Source: Lachnospiraceae bacterium (GTDB lineage Bacteria; Bacillota; Clostridia; Lachnospirales; Lachnospiraceae). From it: 58,334 bases of DNA. Shown here piece after piece: positions 49,614 through 56,878 of this stretch. The stretch spans positions 1 through 58,334 of the forward strand of contig JAAWKU010000004.1 in the NCBI GenBank assembly GCA_022797535.1, in the 5' to 3' direction. A model generated the notes under the pieces. That model was given only the letters and a program-made list of their open reading frames with translations. It made no database searches and was not told the DNA's origin. The stretch's first letter is position 1. Each line of letters opens with the position of its first letter. The position numbers were made by a program, and so were the translations under genes.

Positions 49614-49981
49614 TGTCCCATTGAAATGCCCTGGCCGGATGTTTCTTCTCCCTGCATGATGGCAAGCTGTTCCCTGTCTGCCTGCCGGAACTCCACAGCC
49701 CCCATGCTTTCCCCTAAAAAACCCCAGTCATCCGGATAGTAGCTGCCGCCCTCATCAAGCGGGAACGGCTCCCTGCACAGGATGGTTCCCCAATGGTTTA
49801 CCAGCACAAAGGGCGCTATCTGTGCAAAGCTGCCATCCAGATTGTCCGAATCCCTCACGTCATAACAGAAAAGCCCTTCCGGTACCGTGTCCCTGTCAAG
49901 GCGGGCGTTGGTAAACAGCACTACCCTACCGTCTACCTCCGCCACTTCATAACTTTCTTTTACTGCGTCATAGAGCGCCAT
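49610..49981 (-). CDS. LPD28-domain protein, copy 2
   Basis: 123 residues: ALYDAVKESYEVAEVDGRVV, then DTVPEGLFCYDVRDSDNLDG and ILCREPFPLDEG. Paralogue of 45362-45727. The gene overlaps the end of the ArdA-like gene upstream by 22 bases and the adenine methylase start by 4, so the three are translated together. GGGGAGGG before the ATG. The same start sequence (ALYEAVKE) survives as a remnant at 55612-55647. Confidence 0.8.
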   Translation of the reverse strand: MALYDAVKESYEVAEVDGRVVLFTNARLDRDTVPEGLFCYDVRDSDNLDGSFAQIAPFVLVNHWGTILCREPFPLDEGGSYYPDDWGFLGESMGAVEFRQADREQLAIMQGEETSGQGISMGQ

Positions 49982-51225
49982 ATTCCCTCCCCGCTCACTG
50001 CATTGCCATTCTCCAGTTTCCCCCGCTGTTCCTGCCCCGTATATTCATGCACAAACTCCTGCCTGTTCCGGGAGATGGTGCCATAGGAGGTAAACACAAA
50101 ACCTGCCTGTTCTATCTGCCGCTCCCCATACCCCCGGAAGTCAAAACGGGAAAAGGCAGGGTCGCCCGTGTCGATTCCGGCGCTCTGCAGGACATACTCC
50201 CCGTATGCGTCTGGTGAGAGGATATCCGAGCCGAAATCATAACAGCCCAGGTTGGCGGCAAAATCCAGCGCCATATCCATGTCAAAACACTGCTCCAGTT
50301 TCAGCACGGCCTTATACTTCATGAGCATCAGGTCATCCGGTGCCTCCCGCCGCAGTTCCTGCAGGCGCCCTGCCAGGGTGTTCAGCTTCCCGATATCCTC
50401 GTCCCCTACCATCTGGTACTGGAATGCCGGGATGATGCTCTTGGTCTCTGCGATTCGGCAGGCATCAAAGGATTCCTCACCAATGGACAGGAGCGCCCAC
50501 TGGAGGGCTTTTTCATCCGCAGGCAGTTCCAGCCATATGCCGCTGTCCCCGTCCGGCGCATCGGCCTTTTCGATCCGCAGGGACAAAAGCCCGCTGTGGC
50601 TGTCCCCACAGGAGGGCAGGTGCTCCCCGTCATAAAATTCCCGGCGGGCGGCGGTACTGCTGCGGTACACATAGCCCCTGGGGGTGAATGCCCCGTGGTC
50701 ACTGTTCCGCAGTGCCTTCCCTACCTTTGCGGAGTCCAGCAGCTCCACCGCCCCATCCGACAGACTCTCAACTATGTCAAGCATGCCGCCTTCCATGCAC
50801 GCCCTCCCAAGGCTTGTGTCATTTGTCACACCGGGATGGTATTCATAATCATCCAGACCGGCGGAAAGATTGATCAGTTCCTTCAGGGTGATGGTTTCCT
50901 TCCCTGTTTCCTCCATGTGTAGCTTTACGGCTCCTTCAAAGGTCCCGACCTGCATCTCATCTATACGGCTTACGGCATATGCCAGCAGGTTTAGTTCCTC
51001 CAGGGCATTTTCTCCTGAAATGGGGTTGTCAAACAAGGCGCTCCACAGGAAGTCCGGCCAGTCGCCGGTATCTTCCAGCATATACCCGCCTCCCTCCGGC
51101 ACATGGGCACGCTGGAGGGCATCCCTGACCTCATAGGGAGTGGCCGGCAGTTCCAACACCGCCCCCTGGTAGCCCCGCAGGTTCTCATGGCCGTCTGCAT
51201 AGATATTGACCCGCATCCGCATCAT
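49960..51225 (-). CDS. Large ArdA-like antirestriction protein, block A second gene
   Basis: 421 residues containing two ArdA-like domains in tandem. Domain 1 (about 1-190): VNIYADGHENLRGYQGAVLE, LNLLAYAVSRIDEMQVGTFE, LKELINLSAGLDDYEYHPGV, SDHGAFTPRGYVYR. Domain 2 (about 215-395): LELPADEKALQWALLSIG, DFRGYGERQIEQAGFVFTSY. ArdA proteins mimic DNA and block type I restriction enzymes; the net negative charge fits. The ATG at 51225 overlaps the stop of the upstream gene (ATGA). The family assignment is from patterns and should be checked by structure prediction. Confidence 0.8.
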   Translation of the reverse strand: MMRMRVNIYADGHENLRGYQGAVLELPATPYEVRDALQRAHVPEGGGYMLEDTGDWPDFLWSALFDNPISGENALEELNLLAYAVSRIDEMQVGTFEGAVKLHMEETGKETITLKELINLSAGLDDYEYHPGVTNDTSLGRACMEGGMLDIVESLSDGAVELLDSAKVGKALRNSDHGAFTPRGYVYRSSTAARREFYDGEHLPSCGDSHSGLLSLRIEKADAPDGDSGIWLELPADEKALQWALLSIGEESFDACRIAETKSIIPAFQYQMVGDEDIGKLNTLAGRLQELRREAPDDLMLMKYKAVLKLEQCFDMDMALDFAANLGCYDFGSDILSPDAYGEYVLQSAGIDTGDPAFSRFDFRGYGERQIEQAGFVFTSYGTISRNRQEFVHEYTGQEQRGKLENGNAVSGEGIWRSMTQ

Positions 51226-52859
51226 CCGTTCCCTCCCATCCTCATCCCCTGTCCCTGGGTCTGCCACTGTTTCAGATCCTGTTCCGTCTTGATAAAGAAA
51301 TCATCCCCGGAATGCCAGAAACTGACGCAGAGTTCTCCTTCTTCTGTCTTGATCTCCCGCTGCTCAAAGCCTTCCCCCCAGCCATCGGATTCCTGACCGT
51401 GCCATTCCTCCGTCAGACCTGCCAGTTCCTGGGGCGACAGGGGGCCGTGGCTTTTTACCTCCAGCACGCCCCACAGCTTCCCGTTCCACAGCTCTACCGT
51501 AGGGTTCATGCTGAACACCTTCCGTTTCAGCAGACGGTTGTGCAGGTAGACAGCAAGCCCTCTTTCCCCTTCTTCCTTCAGGTGTTCCTGCCCGATTTTC
51601 TCCAATATTTGGTTCTCATACTGGCACAGTTCCCCGGATTCCATTTCCATGGACTGATCCGAGATGCCGCCCCAATCCTCGTCATAAGGGTACAGCAGGC
51701 CGCTCAAGGGGCTGAACAGCTTCAGTTCCTCCAGTTCTTCCGTAAGCTGTGCGATTGGGCGATCCCTGCGCAGCACCATCCCATACCCTGTCTGCACAAC
51801 GCCCTCTTTCCTCATCTGGCCTTCCCCAAGTTTCCCATAATCCAGGTACGGCTGTACATCCTCATGGATGTGGATCTGTGCATTTTCCAGATAATAATGC
51901 CCATAATCCACGGCGGTCCGGATATCTTCCGGCAGTACCGTATACTGCTCCAGCTCTGCAATCACCCTCATGGCTTCTGCCATATCCTTTGGTACCTCTG
52001 CCTCCAGGGCTGCAAACAGCTTTCCCCTTTCCTTCTCATCTCTCAGGATGCCTTTTTCCGCCAGCATCCCTGAAAGCCCGTTCATTTCCCTGATGTCCCC
52101 GGAAAACGGCAGGAAATCCTCCAGCTCCCGAACAGGGCAGGTGATGCCTAATACTTTGCACTCATCCAGCCCATCTACCCCCAGGTTCTTCACCGCCAGC
52201 GCGAGCCTTTCCTCAGAAGCCGGGAGGGATACCGGGTAGGAGTGGTAATGTCCCGCCGCGTAAAAAGGGGAATGCAGCGATGCCTGGATGACGCACGATC
52301 TGTCATATCCAGGTGTCGGAAGGTATTTCCCGTCATAGACCTGTTCCAGCGGCTCCCCCGTCCGGATTACATAGCTGTAACCCGTAAAGCGCCCCACATT
52401 GTTTCTGGTATATTCCCTCCCTGCCGCACCGTAGTCAATAAAAGGCGCAAGCCGCTTCGGCACTTCCTCCTTCCCCAGCAGGTGCCTCCCCAATGCCTCA
52501 TGGCCTGTGACGCCATCGAAGAGCCTGAACTTGTCCATGTTGCAGGACAGGTTCACGATCTCCGCCATGGAATTCGGACTCTCGATATCCAGCGCCGCCT
52601 GGAATACAGCCTTTTCCCTTTCTGTCATCCCTTCCATATGCCGGTCCAAAAACTCCAGTTCCCGTATGCCCTGTCCCGGCTGGAGCGGCATCCCCTTCAG
52701 ATGTGCCTTTAAGCCCTCCAGCGTCCCGGTGACATCCTCGATTATAACTGTGCCCTCGTCACCGTTCTTCATGGCGGCCCGCCTTTCCTGCTTCCCCAGG
52801 GGGAATGCCAGCCATTGGCCGTCCGGTGCGGCGCTGCCGCTCAAATATACCCTTGTCAT
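51222..52859 (-). CDS. Large ArdA-like antirestriction protein, block A first gene
   Basis: 545 residues. The N-terminal ~85 residues are a leader domain. ArdA-like domain 1 has EREKAVFQAALDIESPNSMA, EIVNLSCNMDKFRLFDGVTG and DYGAAGREYTRNNVGRFTGY. Domain 2 has SLPASEERLALAVKNLGVDG and DYGKLGEGQMRKEGVVQTGY. The last ~160 residues (LKLFSPLSGLLY, NPTVELWNGKLWGVLEVKSH, EWHGQESDGWGEGFEQ, FFIKTEQDLKQ) form a separate domain that also exists alone at 53742-54191. AAAGGAG before the ATG; overlaps the DUF6075 gene by 4 bases. Confidence 0.8.
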   Translation of the reverse strand: MTRVYLSGSAAPDGQWLAFPLGKQERRAAMKNGDEGTVIIEDVTGTLEGLKAHLKGMPLQPGQGIRELEFLDRHMEGMTEREKAVFQAALDIESPNSMAEIVNLSCNMDKFRLFDGVTGHEALGRHLLGKEEVPKRLAPFIDYGAAGREYTRNNVGRFTGYSYVIRTGEPLEQVYDGKYLPTPGYDRSCVIQASLHSPFYAAGHYHSYPVSLPASEERLALAVKNLGVDGLDECKVLGITCPVRELEDFLPFSGDIREMNGLSGMLAEKGILRDEKERGKLFAALEAEVPKDMAEAMRVIAELEQYTVLPEDIRTAVDYGHYYLENAQIHIHEDVQPYLDYGKLGEGQMRKEGVVQTGYGMVLRRDRPIAQLTEELEELKLFSPLSGLLYPYDEDWGGISDQSMEMESGELCQYENQILEKIGQEHLKEEGERGLAVYLHNRLLKRKVFSMNPTVELWNGKLWGVLEVKSHGPLSPQELAGLTEEWHGQESDGWGEGFEQREIKTEEGELCVSFWHSGDDFFIKTEQDLKQWQTQGQGMRMGGNG

Positions 52860-53539
52860 CCTCTGCTCCTTTCTTCCTCCAATACCTCTGCCCCATACCG
52901 CCGGACCAGGAACGCCGTGACGACTGTCCGAAATGTCCCATCGCTGATCAGTTCCGGGTCGGTAAGCTCCGACAGGCTCAGACGGTTGGTCCCCTTGTAC
53001 AGGTCCTTTGCGCAGTGGAACACCACATAGCCGTCCAGCCCGATGCCCCGGATGCTGACGGCGGAAAAGTCAATCAGATCCGAATGCACCGCGCCCTCCG
53101 CCATCCCCCACAGCGCATGGTCTGCCGTCAGCAGGTAGAGGGCGGCGCACATGGCCTCCCTGTCAGGGACATCCGCCTGCGCCTTCCACTGGCGCCGGAA
53201 CCGCTCTTTGTGTCCCCCGTCCCGGAACGCGCTCCCGGTGCTGCCCTCCAGGCGCGACACGCGGTCTGTAAACGGGCCGAACCCCACCTCCCCGGTAAAC
53301 CGTCCCAGGAGGCTTGCGAAGTCCCCGCATCCGCCTCCAACGCTTCCACAGGGGCTGCCCCCGCCGGGCGGCTCGCAGTCCCCCCGCCCCTCTGTCTGCC
53401 CGCCGCAGCATCCATGCGCCTTTGTCATTTCCAGCCTGCTCACGGACATCCCGGCTTTCCTGGGCTTAAATCCCGGAACCTGCTGCATCTGCGCCTCCAT
53501 CCCTGCAAGCGGCATGCCGTTCATAAATTTAGATGCCAT
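52856..53539 (-). CDS. DUF6075-like protein with Gly/Cys-rich N-terminus
   Basis: 227 residues. The N-terminal 90 residues are Gly/Pro/Cys-rich (GCCGGQTEGRGDCEPPGGG) and look disordered or metal-binding. The C-terminal ~110 residues match DUF6075: AALYLLTADHALWGMAEGAV, DLIDFSAVSIRGIGLDGYVV, LSELTDPELISDGTFRTVVT. Function unknown; usual in clostridial ICEs near ArdA genes. AAGGGAG before the ATG at 53539. Confidence 0.75.
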   Translation of the reverse strand: MASKFMNGMPLAGMEAQMQQVPGFKPRKAGMSVSRLEMTKAHGCCGGQTEGRGDCEPPGGGSPCGSVGGGCGDFASLLGRFTGEVGFGPFTDRVSRLEGSTGSAFRDGGHKERFRRQWKAQADVPDREAMCAALYLLTADHALWGMAEGAVHSDLIDFSAVSIRGIGLDGYVVFHCAKDLYKGTNRLSLSELTDPELISDGTFRTVVTAFLVRRYGAEVLEEERSRG

Positions 53540-53741
53540 ATCTCCCTTTCCTTTCTGTCTTTCCAGCCTGTCTGCCGCAGATGCAGAAACGGCCAGTCTC
53601 CCGGAATATCCGAAAACCCGGTCGCCTTCCGCAGCAGTGCTGTAATGCGGTGATCCCCTCCCCGCAGTTTTACCCCATGCCCATGGCCTGTGTACCGCCT
53701 GTTGCCCGCTGCACACCTGCCTCGCCAAGTATCTCCTACCC

Positions 53742-54191
53742 CTACGTGATGCCCTTCAATTCCTGCTCCGTCTTGATGCTGGAACGCCTTGTATCCATGT
53801 AGTCCACATACAGGCTGCACCCCTCGTCACTATCCACGGCTTCCTGGGAGAACGACTCTCCCCACCCGTCCGTCATCTGTCCATGCCATTCGTCCTTTAA
53901 TGTTTCCAGTTCCCCGTCCGAAACCACGCCATGGCATTTTACTGTCAGCACGCTCCATATGCCGTGCGACCATACCTCCACGCCCGGATGCATGCTTATG
54001 ATGCGCTCCCTTAAGGACAGGGGCTGTAAATATTCCGCAAGCCCCCTTTCACTCTGCCGTATTTCGTCTTTATCCAAGGCATTCTGTATCTCACGCTTAT
54101 ACCCGGATAAAACAATCCTGTTCAGCGCCCTGCTATAATCCTCCGAATCATAAAAACGCCCGCTCAAAGGACTGTATAGCTTGATTTCCAC
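53742..54191 (-). CDS. Stand-alone copy of the C-terminal domain of the ArdA-like proteins
   Basis: 149 residues aligned end to end with the last third of 51222-52859 and 56875-58334: KLYSPLSGRFY, ERIISMHPGVEVWSHGIWSV, KDEWHGQMTDGWGESFSQE and SSIKTEQELK. It shows that this domain is an independent module. No motif suggests an enzyme. It lies between DUF6075 and the PP-loop gene. Confidence 0.72.
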   Translation of the reverse strand: MEIKLYSPLSGRFYDSEDYSRALNRIVLSGYKREIQNALDKDEIRQSERGLAEYLQPLSLRERIISMHPGVEVWSHGIWSVLTVKCHGVVSDGELETLKDEWHGQMTDGWGESFSQEAVDSDEGCSLYVDYMDTRRSSIKTEQELKGIT

Positions 54192-54277
54192 AATGTCTTT
54201 TTCCGCGCTTTCCTTTTCCTGCCTCCGATCTGTCCGCAGATTTTATAGTCTGCAGCCGCCTGCCCCCCTGATTCTCC

Positions 54278-55162
54278 CTATTCATTCTCCTGCATCCAGC
54301 CGTCAAAATCTTCCAGGCTCATCTGTCCCTCTATCTGCCCATCCTCCATCCACCAGGAGAACACATCCCCCGCCGTTTTCCACTTTGTGGGTATCCCCGC
54401 CGCGTGGATCACGTCTAGCATCCTCCCGAATGCCTGGGTATATGCCTGCCTGTATGTGGGGAACAGGCCGAATTCCATCCACCTGCGTTTCCCCGCCATC
54501 GGGCAGCCTATGCAGCCCACACGGTGGAATCCCATGTCATAGAGCGGGTTCATGGGGAGCCTTTCGCTGCGGATATACTCCCATACGTCCCTGTCCGTCC
54601 AGTCCACGATGGGGTTGCAAATCCTCTTTCCCTTCAGTTCGCAGCATTCGAACATCTGCCTATTCTCGTCATTGTCGTTGTTCAGGATAATCTTTTTATC
54701 CCGGTTATAGGTGAAATTCTCATACACCCCCCGGCTTTTCCTGCGTCTGGCGCTCTCCGCCCAGCGGACGCCGGTGGTGATAAAACGGTCCCTGCAGTAA
54801 GATTCCTTCAGCACCTGGCAGCAGTATCTCTGCAGCCTTGTGGGCGGGAATTTCTTTATGGGGATCAGCGTCCACATCGTCACTCGCTGTCCCTTGTAGG
54901 CCGGATAATTCACCCTGCATGTGACTCCCTGTTCCTCCAGTTTCCGGAAAGTCTCCCGCACATAGTAGATGGTAGGGGGCGCGTCCGCCGTGGTGAGGTT
55001 GTGCTGTACCTCATAAGGGATGCCCGCCCTCCTTACGATCTCCCGGCAAACGGCGCTGTCCTTGCCCCCGCTGTCCGTCACCATCAGGGGGCTTTCATAC
55101 AGGCGCAGCGACATCTCCGATGCCATTTTTACCCTTTCGATTGCTTTCTGTTCTAAATCCAT
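54278..55162 (-). CDS. PP-loop/PAPS-reductase-family protein
   Basis: 294 residues. The PP-loop SGGKDSAVCREIVRRAG sits near 31-47. RYCCQVLKE and GCIGCPMAGKRR provide four cysteines in the pattern of an iron-sulfur type reductase, and NPIVDWTDRDVWEYI is the family's C-terminal signature. The family uses ATP and reducing power for sulfur chemistry (PAPS reduction, tRNA or DNA thiolation). Here it stands alone among anti-restriction genes, so a DNA or RNA modification role is plausible but unproved. Start ATG at 55162 has a poor signal; ATG at 55126 with AAAGGGT is an alternative. Confidence 0.88.
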   Translation of the reverse strand: MDLEQKAIERVKMASEMSLRLYESPLMVTDSGGKDSAVCREIVRRAGIPYEVQHNLTTADAPPTIYYVRETFRKLEEQGVTCRVNYPAYKGQRVTMWTLIPIKKFPPTRLQRYCCQVLKESYCRDRFITTGVRWAESARRRKSRGVYENFTYNRDKKIILNNDNDENRQMFECCELKGKRICNPIVDWTDRDVWEYIRSERLPMNPLYDMGFHRVGCIGCPMAGKRRWMEFGLFPTYRQAYTQAFGRMLDVIHAAGIPTKWKTAGDVFSWWMEDGQIEGQMSLEDFDGWMQENE

Positions 55163-55263
55163 CCAAAAGGGAGTCAGATATCTTTTCCCTGGCCAGGACT
55201 CCGCCTCCTTCCTTCTGGTTTATTCCCGCAGGCAATGGGTCAAGCAGCGTGCCTGCACAGGCT

Positions 55264-55301
55264 GGGCAGAAAAAAAGCACCGGAAACATGCCGGTGCCCC
55301 T
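55264..55301 (-). terminator. Terminator upstream of the PP-loop gene
   Basis: GCACCGG pairs perfectly with CCGGTGC around a CATGTTT loop, followed by seven T on the minus strand. It ends transcripts from block B before the PP-loop gene. Confidence 0.87.
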
Positions 55302-55330
55302 CAATGCCCGTATTCATTTTTATACCCATC

Positions 55331-55510
55331 TGCGCGCTGCGGCGCGCACTTAAATCAATAGTTGAATACGCATTTTTATTCAACCTTATACCTCATGTGC
55401 GCTTCAGCGCACACTTAAATCAATAGTTGAATATGCATTTTATTCAACCTTCCAGACATGCCGCCTGCGGCGGCACAAAATGAGAAGAATTGCTTCTTTT
55501 GCAATTCTTC
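55331..55510. repeat. Tandem compound hairpin repeat array
   Basis: Two 65-bp units (55331- and 55396-) each contain a GC-rich hairpin (TGCGCGCTGCGGCGCGCA, TGTGCGCTTCAGCGCACA) followed by AAATCAATA and an AT hairpin GTTGAATA...TATTCAAC. A third GC hairpin TGCCGCCTGCGGCGGCA (55459-55475) keeps the spacing, and GAAGAATTGC...GCAATTCTTC (55484-55510) ends the array. Stems are kept by paired changes between units (GCGCGC/GTGCGC/GCCGCC), so structure seems selected. Confidence 0.8.
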
Positions 55511-55647
55511 CTCCGTACTGATAAACAGCCCGCTCCCCCTCTCCATATTCCCAAAGTCTACATACACTTCCCTCGCTCCCCGGCGGACAGGCATACAGCG
55601 GGGCATTAAACTTAAAACATTTCCTTAACTGCCTCATAGAGTGCCAT
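55500..55647 (-). pseudogene. Hybrid remnant: LPD28 start joined to ArdA-cluster tail
   Basis: The ATG at 55647 begins ALYEAVKE as in the LPD28 gene at 49981, with a good GGGGAAGGA, but stops after 11 residues. Just beyond, another frame reads REVYVDFGNMERGSGLFIST then EEELQK, the end of the C-terminal domain found in 53742-54191. It therefore joins the start of one gene and the end of another from a duplicated block, with the middle deleted. Confidence 0.7.
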
Positions 55648-56878
55648 ATGCCATTCCTTCCCCACACGCTGCACTTCTGTGTCCCTGCCCCATATACTCT
55701 TGCGCAATCTCCTGCCCGCTGCGGGAAATGGCTCCATAGGGGGTATATACATAACCGGCCTTGAATAGCTGCCTCTTTCCATATTCCTTGAAATTAAAAT
55801 GGGAAAAGGCTGGATCCTGCGTATCAATTCCGGCGCTCTTCAGAACAGATTCCCCATACGCATCCAAAGCGACCACATCAGGATTAAAATTATAACGGTC
55901 CAGATGTACGGCAATATCCAGCATCCTGTCCAATTCAGGATATTGCTCCAGTTCCAGTGCTGCTTTATATTTCATGAGCACCAGCCTGCTTTGCGGATCC
56001 TGCTGTATCTCTTTCAAATATTCAGCCAGCATGTTCAATTTCCTGATATCCTCTTTCCTGCCAAATCTGCGCCGGAATGCAGGGATGATACTGTTTACAT
56101 CCACAATCCTGCAGGCTGCAAGAGATTCCGCCCCTATGGATAGTAAAGCACCCTGAATAGTTTCTTCACCTGCTGGCAGTTCCAGCCATACCCTGCTGTT
56201 TCTGTCTGGTGCATCGGCTTTTTCTATCCACAAGGACAAAAGGCCGCTGTGGCTTTCCCCGCAAGCCGGCAGACGTTCACCATCATAGAGTTCACGGCCG
56301 GTATTTGCATTGCGGTATACATATCCATGGGCAGTGAACACTCCATGGTCGCTGTGCCGCAGCATTCTGCCGACTTTTCCGGGATCAAGCAGACTTGCAA
56401 CGTTATCAGGCAGGTTCACCAGAAACTCCAGCAGGCTTCCTTGAATACAGGCATGTCCCAGACTTATGTCATTTACCACACCTGGATAAAATGCATAATC
56501 ATCCAGACCACAGGCAAGATTTATCAGTTCTTTCAACTTGGCGGAGCCACCCCCCTTTTCCTCCAGTAAAAGTTGTACCGCGCCTTCATAAACCGTAAGT
56601 TGTAGTTCATCCATCTGCCCTACGATATCCGCCAGCAGGTTCATTTCCCCCAGAACATTTACGCCGGCAGGATTGCCTGTTTCCCATATGGCATACCAAA
56701 GAAAAGACGGCCATTCACCGATACCCTCCAGTTCATACCCGCCGCCCTCGGGCACATGGGCGCGCTGGAGAGCATCTTCAATCTCATATGGGGTAGCTGG
56801 CAGTTCCAGCACTGCCCCCTCGTATTCCCGGTTCCCGCTATAGCCGTCCGCTATGACATTAACCTTCCTGCGTTTCAT
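55634..56878 (-). CDS. Large ArdA-like antirestriction protein, block B second gene
   Basis: 414 residues, a close paralogue of 49960-51225 over the full length: RAHVPEGGGYELEGIGEWPS, LNLLADIVGQMDELQLTVYE, INLACGLDDYAFYPGVVNDI, SDHGVFTAHGYVYR, and the second domain with NFKEYGKRQLFKAGYVYTPY. Block B has a lower GC content than block A, which suggests separate acquisition or long divergence rather than a very recent copy. The ATG overlaps the upstream stop (ATGA). Confidence 0.8.
   Translation of the reverse strand: MKRRKVNVIADGYSGNREYEGAVLELPATPYEIEDALQRAHVPEGGGYELEGIGEWPSFLWYAIWETGNPAGVNVLGEMNLLADIVGQMDELQLTVYEGAVQLLLEEKGGGSAKLKELINLACGLDDYAFYPGVVNDISLGHACIQGSLLEFLVNLPDNVASLLDPGKVGRMLRHSDHGVFTAHGYVYRNANTGRELYDGERLPACGESHSGLLSLWIEKADAPDRNSRVWLELPAGEETIQGALLSIGAESLAACRIVDVNSIIPAFRRRFGRKEDIRKLNMLAEYLKEIQQDPQSRLVLMKYKAALELEQYPELDRMLDIAVHLDRYNFNPDVVALDAYGESVLKSAGIDTQDPAFSHFNFKEYGKRQLFKAGYVYTPYGAISRSGQEIAQEYMGQGHRSAACGEGMAYGTL

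Noticed and set aside
54278-55162. DndC of a DNA phosphorothioation system
   Set aside because: No dndB, dndD or dndE partners occur in the window, and the PAPS-reductase family is broad.
55331-55475. 65-bp tandem repeats considered as CRISPR
   Set aside because: Units are made of two hairpins and no unique spacers are present.
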